Shown here piece after piece: positions 43,576-51,358 of a stretch of 64,000 nucleotides of DNA. Source of the stretch: Paenibacillus pasadenensis DSM 19293 (GTDB lineage Bacteria > Bacillota > Bacilli > Paenibacillales > Paenibacillaceae); contig NZ_AULW01000001.1 of NCBI RefSeq assembly GCF_000422485.1, forward strand, positions 310,001-374,000. Direction: 5' to 3'. The position numbers and the translations under genes are program-made. The notes beneath the pieces were generated by a model, which was not told the DNA's origin, made no database searches, and worked only from the letters and a program-made list of their open reading frames with translations. Positions within the stretch are counted from its first letter, which is position 1; each line of letters begins with the position of its first letter.

Positions 43576-43588
43576 GATAATCGTTATC
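43570..43588 (+). promoter_or_regulatory. Near-perfect Fur box
   Basis: GATAATGATAATCGTTATC matches the 19-base consensus GATAATGATAATCATTATC at 18 positions and covers the -10 of the promoter. Confidence 0.88.
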
Positions 43589-43631
43589 AATATAGGTCCA
43601 GCAACCAACCGAAAGGCAGGTCTTGTTTTCC

Positions 43632-44906
43632 ATGATAAAGCTTCGTTTTCGCTCCATCGCTTTAGCGCTTTCCCTCTTTGTCGCGGCCGTTTCCATTCCC
43701 GCGACCGGCACGGCCGCAGCCGCCCCGATCCAGGTCAAAGTGGACGGCTCCACGCTTCGCTTCGACGTCCCTCCCCAAATCATCAACGGAACGACGATGG
43801 TCCCTTACAGCGCGATCGTCTCCAAGATCGGCGCCAAGCTGAGCCTCGACTCGCAGACCAAAACGCTTAAAGTCAGCCGCGGCGCGAAGTCCGTCCAGCT
43901 GAAGCTCGGCAGCAGCCAGGCTGCGGTGGACGGAAAAACCGTGACGCTCGGCGCCAAGGTCGTCGAGAAGGACGGCCGCACGCTCGTCCCTCTCCGCTTC
44001 CTGGGCGAAGCCTTCGGCCTCTGGGTGAACTGGAACGGCAGCTCCAAGACGGCATCGATCGAGACGAAGCGGACGATCCAGCATGCCATGGGCGAAACGA
44101 CGTTGACTTCCGTTCCGAAACGCGTCGTCGTGCTGTTCAACGGAATGGTCGACATCTCGCTCACCCTCGGCGTGAAGCCTGTCGGAGCGGTCGAATCGTG
44201 GGTCCAGCAGCCGTGGTACCACTATCTGAGATCCGACATGAGCGGGGTCAAAAGCCTCGGCACCGAGCTCCAGCCGAACCTGGAGGCGATCGTCGCCCTG
44301 AAGCCCGACCTGATCATCGGAGCCAAGACGCGGCATGAGAAGATCTACGGCCAGCTCAGCAAGATCGCCCCGACCGTATTCGCGGACCAGCTGTTCGAGT
44401 GGAAGTCCAACATGGAATTCGTGTCGAAAGCGCTGAACAAAGAAAGCGTCTATGACGCGTTCATGAGCGACTGGAACAAAAAGGTCGCCACCTTCAAAGC
44501 CAAAGTCGGCAGCGCCAGCAAGAACGAGGTGTCCATCGTCCGCTTCTACGACGACAACAGCGCCCGCATCTACAATACCGGCTTCGCCGGCGACATCCTG
44601 AAGGAGCTCGGCCTGAGCCGTCCGAAAGTCCAGACGGAAAGCGGAAAGGTGTTCCTGGACGTCGCTTCGCAGGAGCAGATTCCGCTCATGGACGGCGACA
44701 TCATCTTCGACATCACCTCCAGCAATCACGGCGGAGAAGAATTCAAGACGCAGGAAGAATGGCAGAAAAACGCTCTGTGGACCAATCTGAGAGCAGTGAA
44801 AAACAACAAGTACTACAAGGTCAACGATATTACATGGAATATGTCCGGCGGCGCCACCGCCGCAAAAATGATGCTCGACGACTTGTACTTCTACTATGAC
44901 ATTTAA
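43632..44906 (+). CDS. Siderophore-binding protein fused to a copper-amine-oxidase-N stalk domain
   Basis: 424 residues. A signal peptide (SIALALSLFVAAVSIPATGTAAAA) with no lipobox Cys is followed by a copper amine oxidase N-terminal-like stalk domain (residues 33-146: PPQIINGTTMVPYSAIVSKIGAKLSLD, VEKDGRTLVPLRFLGEAFGL), then a class III periplasmic-binding domain (150-424: VPKRVVVLFNGMVDISLTLGVKPVGAV, LKPDLIIGAKTRHEKIYGQLSKIAP). It delivers ferric siderophore to the FecCD permeases. Most Gram-positive binding proteins are lipid-anchored; here the stalk domain may hold it in the wall. ATG preferred over an in-frame TTG three codons upstream. Confidence 0.9.
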   Translation: MIKLRFRSIALALSLFVAAVSIPATGTAAAAPIQVKVDGSTLRFDVPPQIINGTTMVPYSAIVSKIGAKLSLDSQTKTLKVSRGAKSVQLKLGSSQAAVDGKTVTLGAKVVEKDGRTLVPLRFLGEAFGLWVNWNGSSKTASIETKRTIQHAMGETTLTSVPKRVVVLFNGMVDISLTLGVKPVGAVESWVQQPWYHYLRSDMSGVKSLGTELQPNLEAIVALKPDLIIGAKTRHEKIYGQLSKIAPTVFADQLFEWKSNMEFVSKALNKESVYDAFMSDWNKKVATFKAKVGSASKNEVSIVRFYDDNSARIYNTGFAGDILKELGLSRPKVQTESGKVFLDVASQEQIPLMDGDIIFDITSSNHGGEEFKTQEEWQKNALWTNLRAVKNNKYYKVNDITWNMSGGATAAKMMLDDLYFYYDI

Positions 44907-44944
44907 CCGGATTCAACTCCTGCTCGAGAAAAAGCAGCGATACT

Positions 44945-44976
44945 CAAAAGAATGGGCGAATCCGCCCATTCTTTTG
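44945..44976 (+). terminator. Stem-loop between binding protein and permease genes
   Basis: Perfect 14-base arms CAAAAGAATGGGCG / CGCCCATTCTTTTG with a 4-base loop, but no T-tract after it. It may act as a partial terminator or mRNA stabiliser that keeps binding protein in excess over permease. Confidence 0.55.
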
Positions 44977-45002
44977 CATGTCGCGGAACTGGGGCCGCTG
45001 CC

Positions 45003-46010
45003 ATGAACCTCTCCTCCAACCGGTCGAAAGCGGCCGGACTCGCGCTCGGAGCGCTCCTTCTCCTGGGCTGCCTGCTGCTGAGCCTGGCCTACGGATTCAC
45101 GGCGATTCCCGTCAAGGACGTCGTGCGTTCGTTCCTTCACTTCGACGAAAGCTCGAACGCCCATATCATCGTGCAGACCTCGCGCGTCCCGCGGGCGCTG
45201 ACGGCCGCCGCAGTCGGAGCATGCCTCGCGGTCAGCGGCACGCTCATCCAGGGCCTGACGAGGAATCCGCTCGCCGACGCGAGCATACTCGGCATCAATT
45301 ATGGCGCGTCCTTCGCCATCGTGCTGGCCGTGACGCTGCTGTCGGTCTCTTCCTTGCCGCTGCTGACGCTGCTCTCCTTCTCCGGAGCGGCCATCGCCGC
45401 TGCCGCCGTCTACGCGCTCGGATCGCTCGGCAAGGACGGGCTGACGCCGCTCAAGATCATTCTCGCCGGCGCCGCGCTCGGCGCGTTGTTCTCGTCGTTT
45501 ACCCAAGGCATGCTCGTGCTGGACGAGCAAGGACTGAACGAGGTCATCTTCTGGCTGACCGGCTCGGTCGCCGGGCGCTCCTTCGACATGCTGAAGGCGG
45601 TCCTGCCGGTCATGGGCTGCGGCTGGGCAGGCTCGCTGCTGCTCGCGCGCCATATGAACGTGCTGACGATGGGCGACGATGCCGCGCAAGGCCTCGGCCA
45701 GCGGACGGCGTTCGTGAAGCTCGGCACCGGCCTCGTCATCGTCGCGCTCGCCGGAAGCTCGGTCGCGGTCGCTGGGCCGATCGGCTTCATCGGACTCGTC
45801 ATTCCCGTCATCGCCCGCTTCTTCTCCGGCAACGACTATCGCTGGATGGTGCCTTACAGCGCCGTGCTGGGAGCGATCCTCGTCGTCGCGGCGGATGTGG
45901 CCGGGCGCTTCATCATCCAGCCGGAAGAGCTCCCCGTCGGCGTCATGACCGCCATGATCGGCATCCCCGCCTTCATCGCCATTGCAAGGAAAGGGGGAAT
46001 CGAACGATGA
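45003..46010 (+). CDS. FecCD family siderophore permease, subunit 1
   Basis: 335-residue inner-membrane permease with the usual ten helices. Family motifs: RVPRALTAAAVGACLAVSGTLIQGLTRNPLADASILGINYGA near residues 65-105 and AVAGPIGFIGLVIPVIARF later. The start is taken at MNLSSNRSK; the ribosome site is weak, and an upstream ATG falls inside the stem-loop. It overlaps the second permease by 4 bases (ATGA). It should form a heterodimer with that permease. Confidence 0.93.
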   Translation: MNLSSNRSKAAGLALGALLLLGCLLLSLAYGFTAIPVKDVVRSFLHFDESSNAHIIVQTSRVPRALTAAAVGACLAVSGTLIQGLTRNPLADASILGINYGASFAIVLAVTLLSVSSLPLLTLLSFSGAAIAAAAVYALGSLGKDGLTPLKIILAGAALGALFSSFTQGMLVLDEQGLNEVIFWLTGSVAGRSFDMLKAVLPVMGCGWAGSLLLARHMNVLTMGDDAAQGLGQRTAFVKLGTGLVIVALAGSSVAVAGPIGFIGLVIPVIARFFSGNDYRWMVPYSAVLGAILVVAADVAGRFIIQPEELPVGVMTAMIGIPAFIAIARKGGIER

Positions 46011-47047
46011 AGCCGCTCAAGCCCGTTCGCTTCGAACGGCTCCCGATCTCGTTTTTCCTCGACCCGAAAGCATTGGTCTTGACGGTCGGGCTCGCCGTCG
46101 CCTGCGTCGCCGCGATGCTGCTTTCCGCCGGACTCGGCGACATGCGCCTGCATCCGCTGGAGGTGATCCGGGCGCTGTTCGGATTCGGCACGGAGGAGCA
46201 TCGGCTGGTCGTGCAGGAGCTCCGGCTGCCCCGCATCGCGGCGGCCTTTCTCGTCGGGGCGTCGCTGGCTGTCGCGGGCGCGATCCTGCAGGGCATCATC
46301 CGCAATCCGCTCGCCTCGCCCGACATCATCGGCATTACGAGCGGGGCGACGCTTGCGGCTGTCCTTTTCATCAGCGTCCTCAGCAGCACCGTCAGCATCG
46401 TCTGGCTGCCGCTTGCGGCTATGCTTGGAGCAGGCTGCACGTCCCTGCTCGTTTATTTTCTCGCCTGGAAGCAAGGCGTGACGCCGATCCGTCTCGTGCT
46501 CGTCGGGATCGGAATCAACTTTCTGCTCGGCTCGACGACCAAGGTCATCCTGCTCAAAAGTCCGATGTATACCTCTTCCCAGGCATTCGTCTGGATTACA
46601 GGCTCGGTGTACGGCTCCGATTGGGGCATCGTCCTGCTCATCCTGCCCTGGGCGGCGGCGTTCATCCCGCTGGCCTTCGTTTATTCGCGGCAGGTCAACA
46701 TCCTCCAGCTCGGCGACGACATGGCGGCGGGAGCCGGCAGCCGGGTCGGCCGCCAGCGCTTCCTCCTGCTGATGCTGAGCGTGGCGCTTGCGGGAGCCGC
46801 CGTATCGGTCGGAGGCGCGATCTCCTTCATCGGCTTGATCGCTCCCCATATGGCGCGCAAGCTCGTCGGCTCCTCCTTCGGCAGCATGATGCCGATCTCC
46901 GCGTTGATCGGCGGCTTGATCGTCGTCGCCAGCGACACGATCGCCCGCACGCTGTTCCTTCCCTACGACATTCCGGTCGGCGTGTTCACTGCCGGCGTCG
47001 GAGCGCCTTTTTTCATTTATTTGCTGTATCGCAGCCGAAATGCCTGA
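46007..47047 (+). CDS. FecCD family siderophore permease, subunit 2
   Basis: 346 residues. Motifs: RLPRIAAAFLVGASLAVAGAILQGIIRNPLASPDIIGITSGA and VGGAISFIGLIAPHMARKLVG (contact loop with the ATPase). The two-permease arrangement with a separate ATPase is typical of ferric hydroxamate or citrate-type siderophore importers. GAAAGGGGG precedes the ATG. The unit ends at a strong terminator, and no ATPase gene follows it. Confidence 0.93.
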   Translation: MKPLKPVRFERLPISFFLDPKALVLTVGLAVACVAAMLLSAGLGDMRLHPLEVIRALFGFGTEEHRLVVQELRLPRIAAAFLVGASLAVAGAILQGIIRNPLASPDIIGITSGATLAAVLFISVLSSTVSIVWLPLAAMLGAGCTSLLVYFLAWKQGVTPIRLVLVGIGINFLLGSTTKVILLKSPMYTSSQAFVWITGSVYGSDWGIVLLILPWAAAFIPLAFVYSRQVNILQLGDDMAAGAGSRVGRQRFLLLMLSVALAGAAVSVGGAISFIGLIAPHMARKLVGSSFGSMMPISALIGGLIVVASDTIARTLFLPYDIPVGVFTAGVGAPFFIYLLYRSRNA

Positions 47048-47052
47048 TCAGA

Positions 47053-47091
47053 AAAGGAGATGCCCCAAGCCGCGCTTGGGGCATCTCCTTT
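47053..47091. terminator. Bidirectional terminator between permease and ribokinase genes
   Basis: 18-base arms AAAGGAGATGCCCCAAGC / GCTTGGGGCATCTCCTTT with a 3-base loop, T-rich on both sides. It serves the convergent siderophore and catabolic operons. Confidence 0.85.
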
Positions 47092-47094
47092 GAT

Positions 47095-48042
47095 TTACAA
47101 CGAAGCTCGCTCCCGCGCCAGGAACGCCTCGATCTCGTCCCTGGACGGGATCGAGCCTTGCGCTCCCGGCCGCGTGACGGCGATCGCCGCCGCAGCGGCG
47201 GCGAACCGCAGCGCCGCCTCCGTATCGGTCCCGGCGGCGGAAGCGGCGGCGAATGCGCCGATGAACGTATCCCCCGCCGCCGTCGTATCGACCGCCTCCA
47301 CCGCATAGGCGGGCACGGACAGCCGCTCCCCGGCCGCATCCGCGCACAAGCAGCCCTGCTCGCCGAGCGTGACGACGACGCGGCGAGCGCCGCGTGCCAG
47401 CAGCGCGGCCGCGGCCGCCTCGGCCCCGGCCCGGTCCGGCACCGGCAGCCCGCTGACGGCGGCCGCCTCCGTCTCGTTGACGATGATCGTATCGAGCAGC
47501 GGCAGCAGCTCGGCCGAAACCTCCCGCGCCGGAGCCGGGTTCAGCCAGACGCGCACGCCGGCCTCGCCGGCCGACCGGATGAGCGCTTCGTTCGTCTCCC
47601 ACGGAATCTCGTTCTGGAGCAGCACGGCGTAGACGCCGCGCCAGTCCGCCTCGGCGAGCGCATCCTCGGCCGTCAGCAGGCCGTTTGCTCCAGCCGACAG
47701 CACGATATGGTTCTCTCCGCCCTCGTTGACGGTGATGATCGCCAGTCCCGACGTCCCGTCCTTGGTCAGCACCGACTGCACGCCGACGCCGGCATCCTCC
47801 AGCGAGGCGACGAGCGCGTCGCCGAACGGATCGCCGCCGACCGCTCCGAGCATCGAGCAGGCCGCTCCCGCCTTGGCTGCCGCCGCGGCTTGGTTGGCGC
47901 CCTTGCCGCCCGCATGATACGACGTGCCGCGTCCGGAGATCGTCTCGCCCGGCTCGGGAAATCGAGCGACGCGGCTGACGATATCCATGTTGATGCTGCC
48001 GGCGACGAGGATCCGGCTCCCGCCGGACGCCTGCCGGCTCAA
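47095..48042 (-). CDS. rbsK: PfkB family sugar kinase, ribokinase-like
   Basis: 315 residues from a TTG start that overlaps the upstream stop by 4 bases (TTGA), with AAGGGG 5 bases before it. PfkB signatures: GSINMDIVSRVARFPEPGETI near the start, GGKGANQAAAAAKAGA, and DTTAAGDTFIGAF with catalytic Asp258. These fit ribokinase, which makes ribose 5-phosphate, but related nucleoside or pseudouridine kinases share them. As the last gene after two ADP-ribosylglycohydrolase-family proteins, it probably phosphorylates the sugar they release. Confidence 0.9.
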   Translation of the reverse strand: MSRQASGGSRILVAGSINMDIVSRVARFPEPGETISGRGTSYHAGGKGANQAAAAAKAGAACSMLGAVGGDPFGDALVASLEDAGVGVQSVLTKDGTSGLAIITVNEGGENHIVLSAGANGLLTAEDALAEADWRGVYAVLLQNEIPWETNEALIRSAGEAGVRVWLNPAPAREVSAELLPLLDTIIVNETEAAAVSGLPVPDRAGAEAAAAALLARGARRVVVTLGEQGCLCADAAGERLSVPAYAVEAVDTTAAGDTFIGAFAAASAAGTDTEAALRFAAAAAAIAVTRPGAQGSIPSRDEIEAFLARERASL

Positions 48043-50165
48043 GGCCGCCCCTTGGCAGACCCCGTCCGCACCGACACGCGGCTGATCGCCCGCTCGCCGC
48101 CATCGAGGCAGGCGAAGCCGAACATGCCGTAGCCGAACGAGTCGTCGCGGCATTCCAGCACCGTTTTGCCGTCGATCTCGAGCTTGAACGCATCCTGCTC
48201 GGCGACCAGCCTCATCCGGTACTCGCGGCCGAGCTCCCAGTCGAACTTCGCCGTGATGAGCCGGCTCGTCCCGAAGTCCTGCTTGATGAACGACACGGTG
48301 TTCGGCCCGTCGAAGCCGGCCAAATAGTGGCGCTTGACGCCCTGGGCCCGGACAGCCAGCAGATGGCTCGTTCCTTCCAGCGGCTGCACCGTCGCCTCCA
48401 CCGAGAGGTCGCGCTCGTAATAGTTGCCCGAGAACGAAGCCGCGTCGCTCTGTGCCCGGCCGATCATGCGCCCGCCCTCCAGCCTCCACTCGCCCCGATG
48501 ATGCGCGAACGGCGTAATCGAGCCGAACTCCTTGGCCTGCTTGGCGAAGTCGATCTCATAGGCCGCCGCTCCGGCGACTCCGAAGCGCCCGATGAACAGG
48601 CTGCCGAGCGCCCGATCCGTGAGCGGCGACGGACTTTCCAGCACCCAGCCGATCTCGTCGATGAGCGCTCCGTCCGTATCGGGCAGGACGAACGACAGCT
48701 CGTTCCAGGCCCCGTTCTCCAGCGGGCGCGGCTCCAGCAGCAGCTCCTCTTTCGTGGCCGAATTCCGCACATAAGGCGTCAGGATGATCGGCTCTCCTTC
48801 CCACTGATCGACATAAACGGAGGCGGACGCCGTCTGCCCGCTGACCGCCAGCGGAGCGAACGTCGGCTTGTACTTCTCGTCGTTGAACTCCTCCCGGCGA
48901 TAGAACGGCTTCCAATAAATATGGCTGCGGTCCCCGGCGACGAGACGGTCGAAGACGATTTCCAGCGAGCCTCCACCAGGCTGCAGCGCCTGGCGGACGG
49001 AGTGGCGGACGACCGGCGTCTTGAACGGATTGGAGGTGCGGAAGCCGTGCGTCGAGCCCGGCAAGCCGAAGTCGAACTGCACGTCGCCCGGCCTGAAGCT
49101 GTCGGCCAGCTGCTGCGGAGCCTCTTCTCCGTTCAGCCGATAGCCAAGCAGCGCCAGCTCCTTGGCGAACGTCGGGAAATCGACGACATTGAGGTAGCCC
49201 GACACGCTGGAGGCGACGATGAAATCGTTGATCGGGGCGCGGTAATGCGCCGGTATGCCGTCGAGGCCGGCGAATGCGCCGAGGATGGAGCCGACGTTGC
49301 CGGCGTTGCAATCCGTATCCCAGCCGCACATCGAGGCGATCTCCACGGTGCGAGCGAAGTCGCCGCAGCCGTAGAGCAGCGCGAGCGCGCATACGCCGGC
49401 GTTGGGGATGATATGGCAGACCCCGCCATACTTGTCGTAGCCCCAGCGGTCCTCGAGATGCTGGCGGCATGCCGCCCAGTCGTCCGGATGGTCGCGGTGG
49501 AAGTCCAGCACGGCATGGACGACGCGCGCATAGGTCGACTCCGCCGGTATTTGCCGCAATCCGGCGGCGACGATGTCCGCGATTGAAGCCGCTCCGAACG
49601 CCGCCGCGATCGCGGCCGCCATGAAGCGGGCTCCGTAAAGGCCGTTGCCGTCATGCGAGACGCTCGCGGCCTTCTCCGCGTAGTCCGCCGCCCGCTCCGG
49701 ATCGCCGGGAAAAAGCAGTCCCCAAGAGTCGATGAAGATCTGGCCGCCGATCTGCTCGGCCATCTCCAGCCCGTTCGTCTCGATGGAGCCCGACGCCGGC
49801 GCGGCCATGCCTTTGCTCAGGTTGACATACGCCCGATGCTCGGTGCTGATGTCCTCGCCGCCCCACCAGAACATGCCGATGCCCTCGCGCGCATAATTGA
49901 GCCAGGCGCGGCCGACATCCTCGGCCGTCAGCTCTCTGCCCTTGGCGTCGTCGTACAGCGCCCGGATGAAAAACACCGGGCCGTTGGCGTCGTCGTCCGC
50001 CGCGAACGTCCGATATGGCTTGACGTAGCCGCGGATATCTCCGTATACGTCCCGGATGCGCTCGTACGTCCAGGCGACCGGCTCGATCGGGGCGCCGAGG
50101 CGGATGCCGACGTTCATGCCGATGAAGCTGGCGTACACCGTTTCCAGATAGCGGTTCGGAATCAT
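48039..50165 (-). CDS. ADP-ribosylglycohydrolase-family protein with C-terminal carbohydrate-binding-like domain
   Basis: 708 residues, about twice the family norm. Residues 1-340 form the DraG-type helical domain: metal-site segment FAADDDANGP (Asp57-59) where canonical members have TDDT, and GWDTDCNAGNVGSILGAFAGL (Asp283, Asp285), which is well kept. Residues 340-700 are beta-rich and resemble a concanavalin/LamG- or DUF1080-like fold (DISVEATVQPLEGTS...EIDGKTVLECRDD). No signal peptide, so it acts in the cytosol. It probably hydrolyses an N- or O-glycoside of ribose or a similar sugar; the tail may hold the aglycone. Overlaps both neighbours by 4 bases. Confidence 0.85.
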   Translation of the reverse strand: MIPNRYLETVYASFIGMNVGIRLGAPIEPVAWTYERIRDVYGDIRGYVKPYRTFAADDDANGPVFFIRALYDDAKGRELTAEDVGRAWLNYAREGIGMFWWGGEDISTEHRAYVNLSKGMAAPASGSIETNGLEMAEQIGGQIFIDSWGLLFPGDPERAADYAEKAASVSHDGNGLYGARFMAAAIAAAFGAASIADIVAAGLRQIPAESTYARVVHAVLDFHRDHPDDWAACRQHLEDRWGYDKYGGVCHIIPNAGVCALALLYGCGDFARTVEIASMCGWDTDCNAGNVGSILGAFAGLDGIPAHYRAPINDFIVASSVSGYLNVVDFPTFAKELALLGYRLNGEEAPQQLADSFRPGDVQFDFGLPGSTHGFRTSNPFKTPVVRHSVRQALQPGGGSLEIVFDRLVAGDRSHIYWKPFYRREEFNDEKYKPTFAPLAVSGQTASASVYVDQWEGEPIILTPYVRNSATKEELLLEPRPLENGAWNELSFVLPDTDGALIDEIGWVLESPSPLTDRALGSLFIGRFGVAGAAAYEIDFAKQAKEFGSITPFAHHRGEWRLEGGRMIGRAQSDAASFSGNYYERDLSVEATVQPLEGTSHLLAVRAQGVKRHYLAGFDGPNTVSFIKQDFGTSRLITAKFDWELGREYRMRLVAEQDAFKLEIDGKTVLECRDDSFGYGMFGFACLDGGERAISRVSVRTGSAKGRP

Positions 50166-51346
50166 CGCCGCGCCTCCTCTCCGAGGCAGCCGATGCCGGC
50201 CAGCAGCCGCCGCCGCGTCGCGGCCGCCTCCATGTCCTGCCGGATGATGGCCGCGGCCGTCTCGGCGAACCGGTCGGCGATATCCAGCAGGTCGAGCCGG
50301 TTGACCCGGTCGAGCTGCTCGATGTCTCCTGGCTCGATGACCTCCGCGCCGTGCATCGCGCCGAGGATGACGCCGGCCATGACGCCGATGGAGTCGGTAT
50401 CCCGGCCCGAGTTGATGCCGTCGAGGATCGAGCGGTAATAGTCGCCCTCGTTCAGCACGATATAGGCGAGCGCGAGCGGCAGCTCCTCGATCGAGCGCAG
50501 CCGGCTCGGCGTGTAGTGGTCGCTCGGCACGCCGACCTTGTCGATATGCCGGCTGACGTCGTCGCCCATCGGCGAGTACTTGGCGATGATGCGGTGGAAC
50601 ACGGCGACGACGGCATCGCGGTCGTCCCGCTGGGCGCGCAGGCTGCGCGCCGCGGCCGCCAGCTCCTCGATCGCCGCTCTCGTCCCGTCCTTGGCCAAAG
50701 ACAGCGCCGTGCCGACGATGTCGTCGACCGTCGCCCCCGGCTCGAACGCCTTGGCGACGCAGGCCGCCAGCACGCCGGCCGCCTCCAGGCCGTAGCTGCT
50801 CTGATGGCCCATGGCGAACAGGATCGCCTCGTCATAAGCGCCTTTGGGATTGCCGGCGTTGACGACGCCGATCGGGGCGATGTACATCGCCGCCCCGCAG
50901 TTCACCATGTTGCCGAGGCCGCCTTCGCGCGGCTCGGCGTTCGCCAGCACATGGCGCAGGAAGATTTGCTTTTCCGGGTAGAACAAGCGGTCCATGATGA
51001 ACGCCTCGCGGTCCAGCTCCGGCACAAATGTCTTGCGGAAAGCGATCTCCTTGACGAACTCGCGGCCCATGTCATAGGCGTCCAGATGCCGTCCCTCGGC
51101 CTGATACGTCCGGATCAGCGCGTTCGTCATCAGCGTATCGTCGGTGACGATGCCGTCGCCGCGCACCCGGCCGAGCCGCATGTCCTCGGGCAGGTCCATC
51201 TTATGCCATCTCGTCATCAGCGACTCGACCCGGCCGTATCTCGACTTGATCTCCCCGTACGTCAGCTTCTCGACCGGAGCGCCCATGGCGTCTCCGAGAG
51301 CGGTCGAGACGACCACTCCTCTTACCCGACTGCGAAATGAAGTCAT
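50162..51346 (-). CDS. ADP-ribosylglycohydrolase-family protein
   Basis: 394 residues of DraG fold with both metal-binding motifs complete: VVSTALGDAMGAPVE at the N-terminus, TDDT at 68-71, and GRDTDSIGVMAGVILGA at 314-330. Known members cleave ADP-ribose from proteins or small molecules with two Mg2+ or Mn2+ ions; many genomic relatives sit in sugar or nucleoside operons and are probably glycosidases. Here it follows an ABC binding protein gene, so action on an imported small molecule is more likely than on a protein. It may form a pair with the longer paralogue downstream. Confidence 0.9.
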   Translation of the reverse strand: MTSFRSRVRGVVVSTALGDAMGAPVEKLTYGEIKSRYGRVESLMTRWHKMDLPEDMRLGRVRGDGIVTDDTLMTNALIRTYQAEGRHLDAYDMGREFVKEIAFRKTFVPELDREAFIMDRLFYPEKQIFLRHVLANAEPREGGLGNMVNCGAAMYIAPIGVVNAGNPKGAYDEAILFAMGHQSSYGLEAAGVLAACVAKAFEPGATVDDIVGTALSLAKDGTRAAIEELAAAARSLRAQRDDRDAVVAVFHRIIAKYSPMGDDVSRHIDKVGVPSDHYTPSRLRSIEELPLALAYIVLNEGDYYRSILDGINSGRDTDSIGVMAGVILGAMHGAEVIEPGDIEQLDRVNRLDLLDIADRFAETAAAIIRQDMEAAATRRRLLAGIGCLGEEARR

Positions 51347-51358
51347 GGCTGCAGCTCC

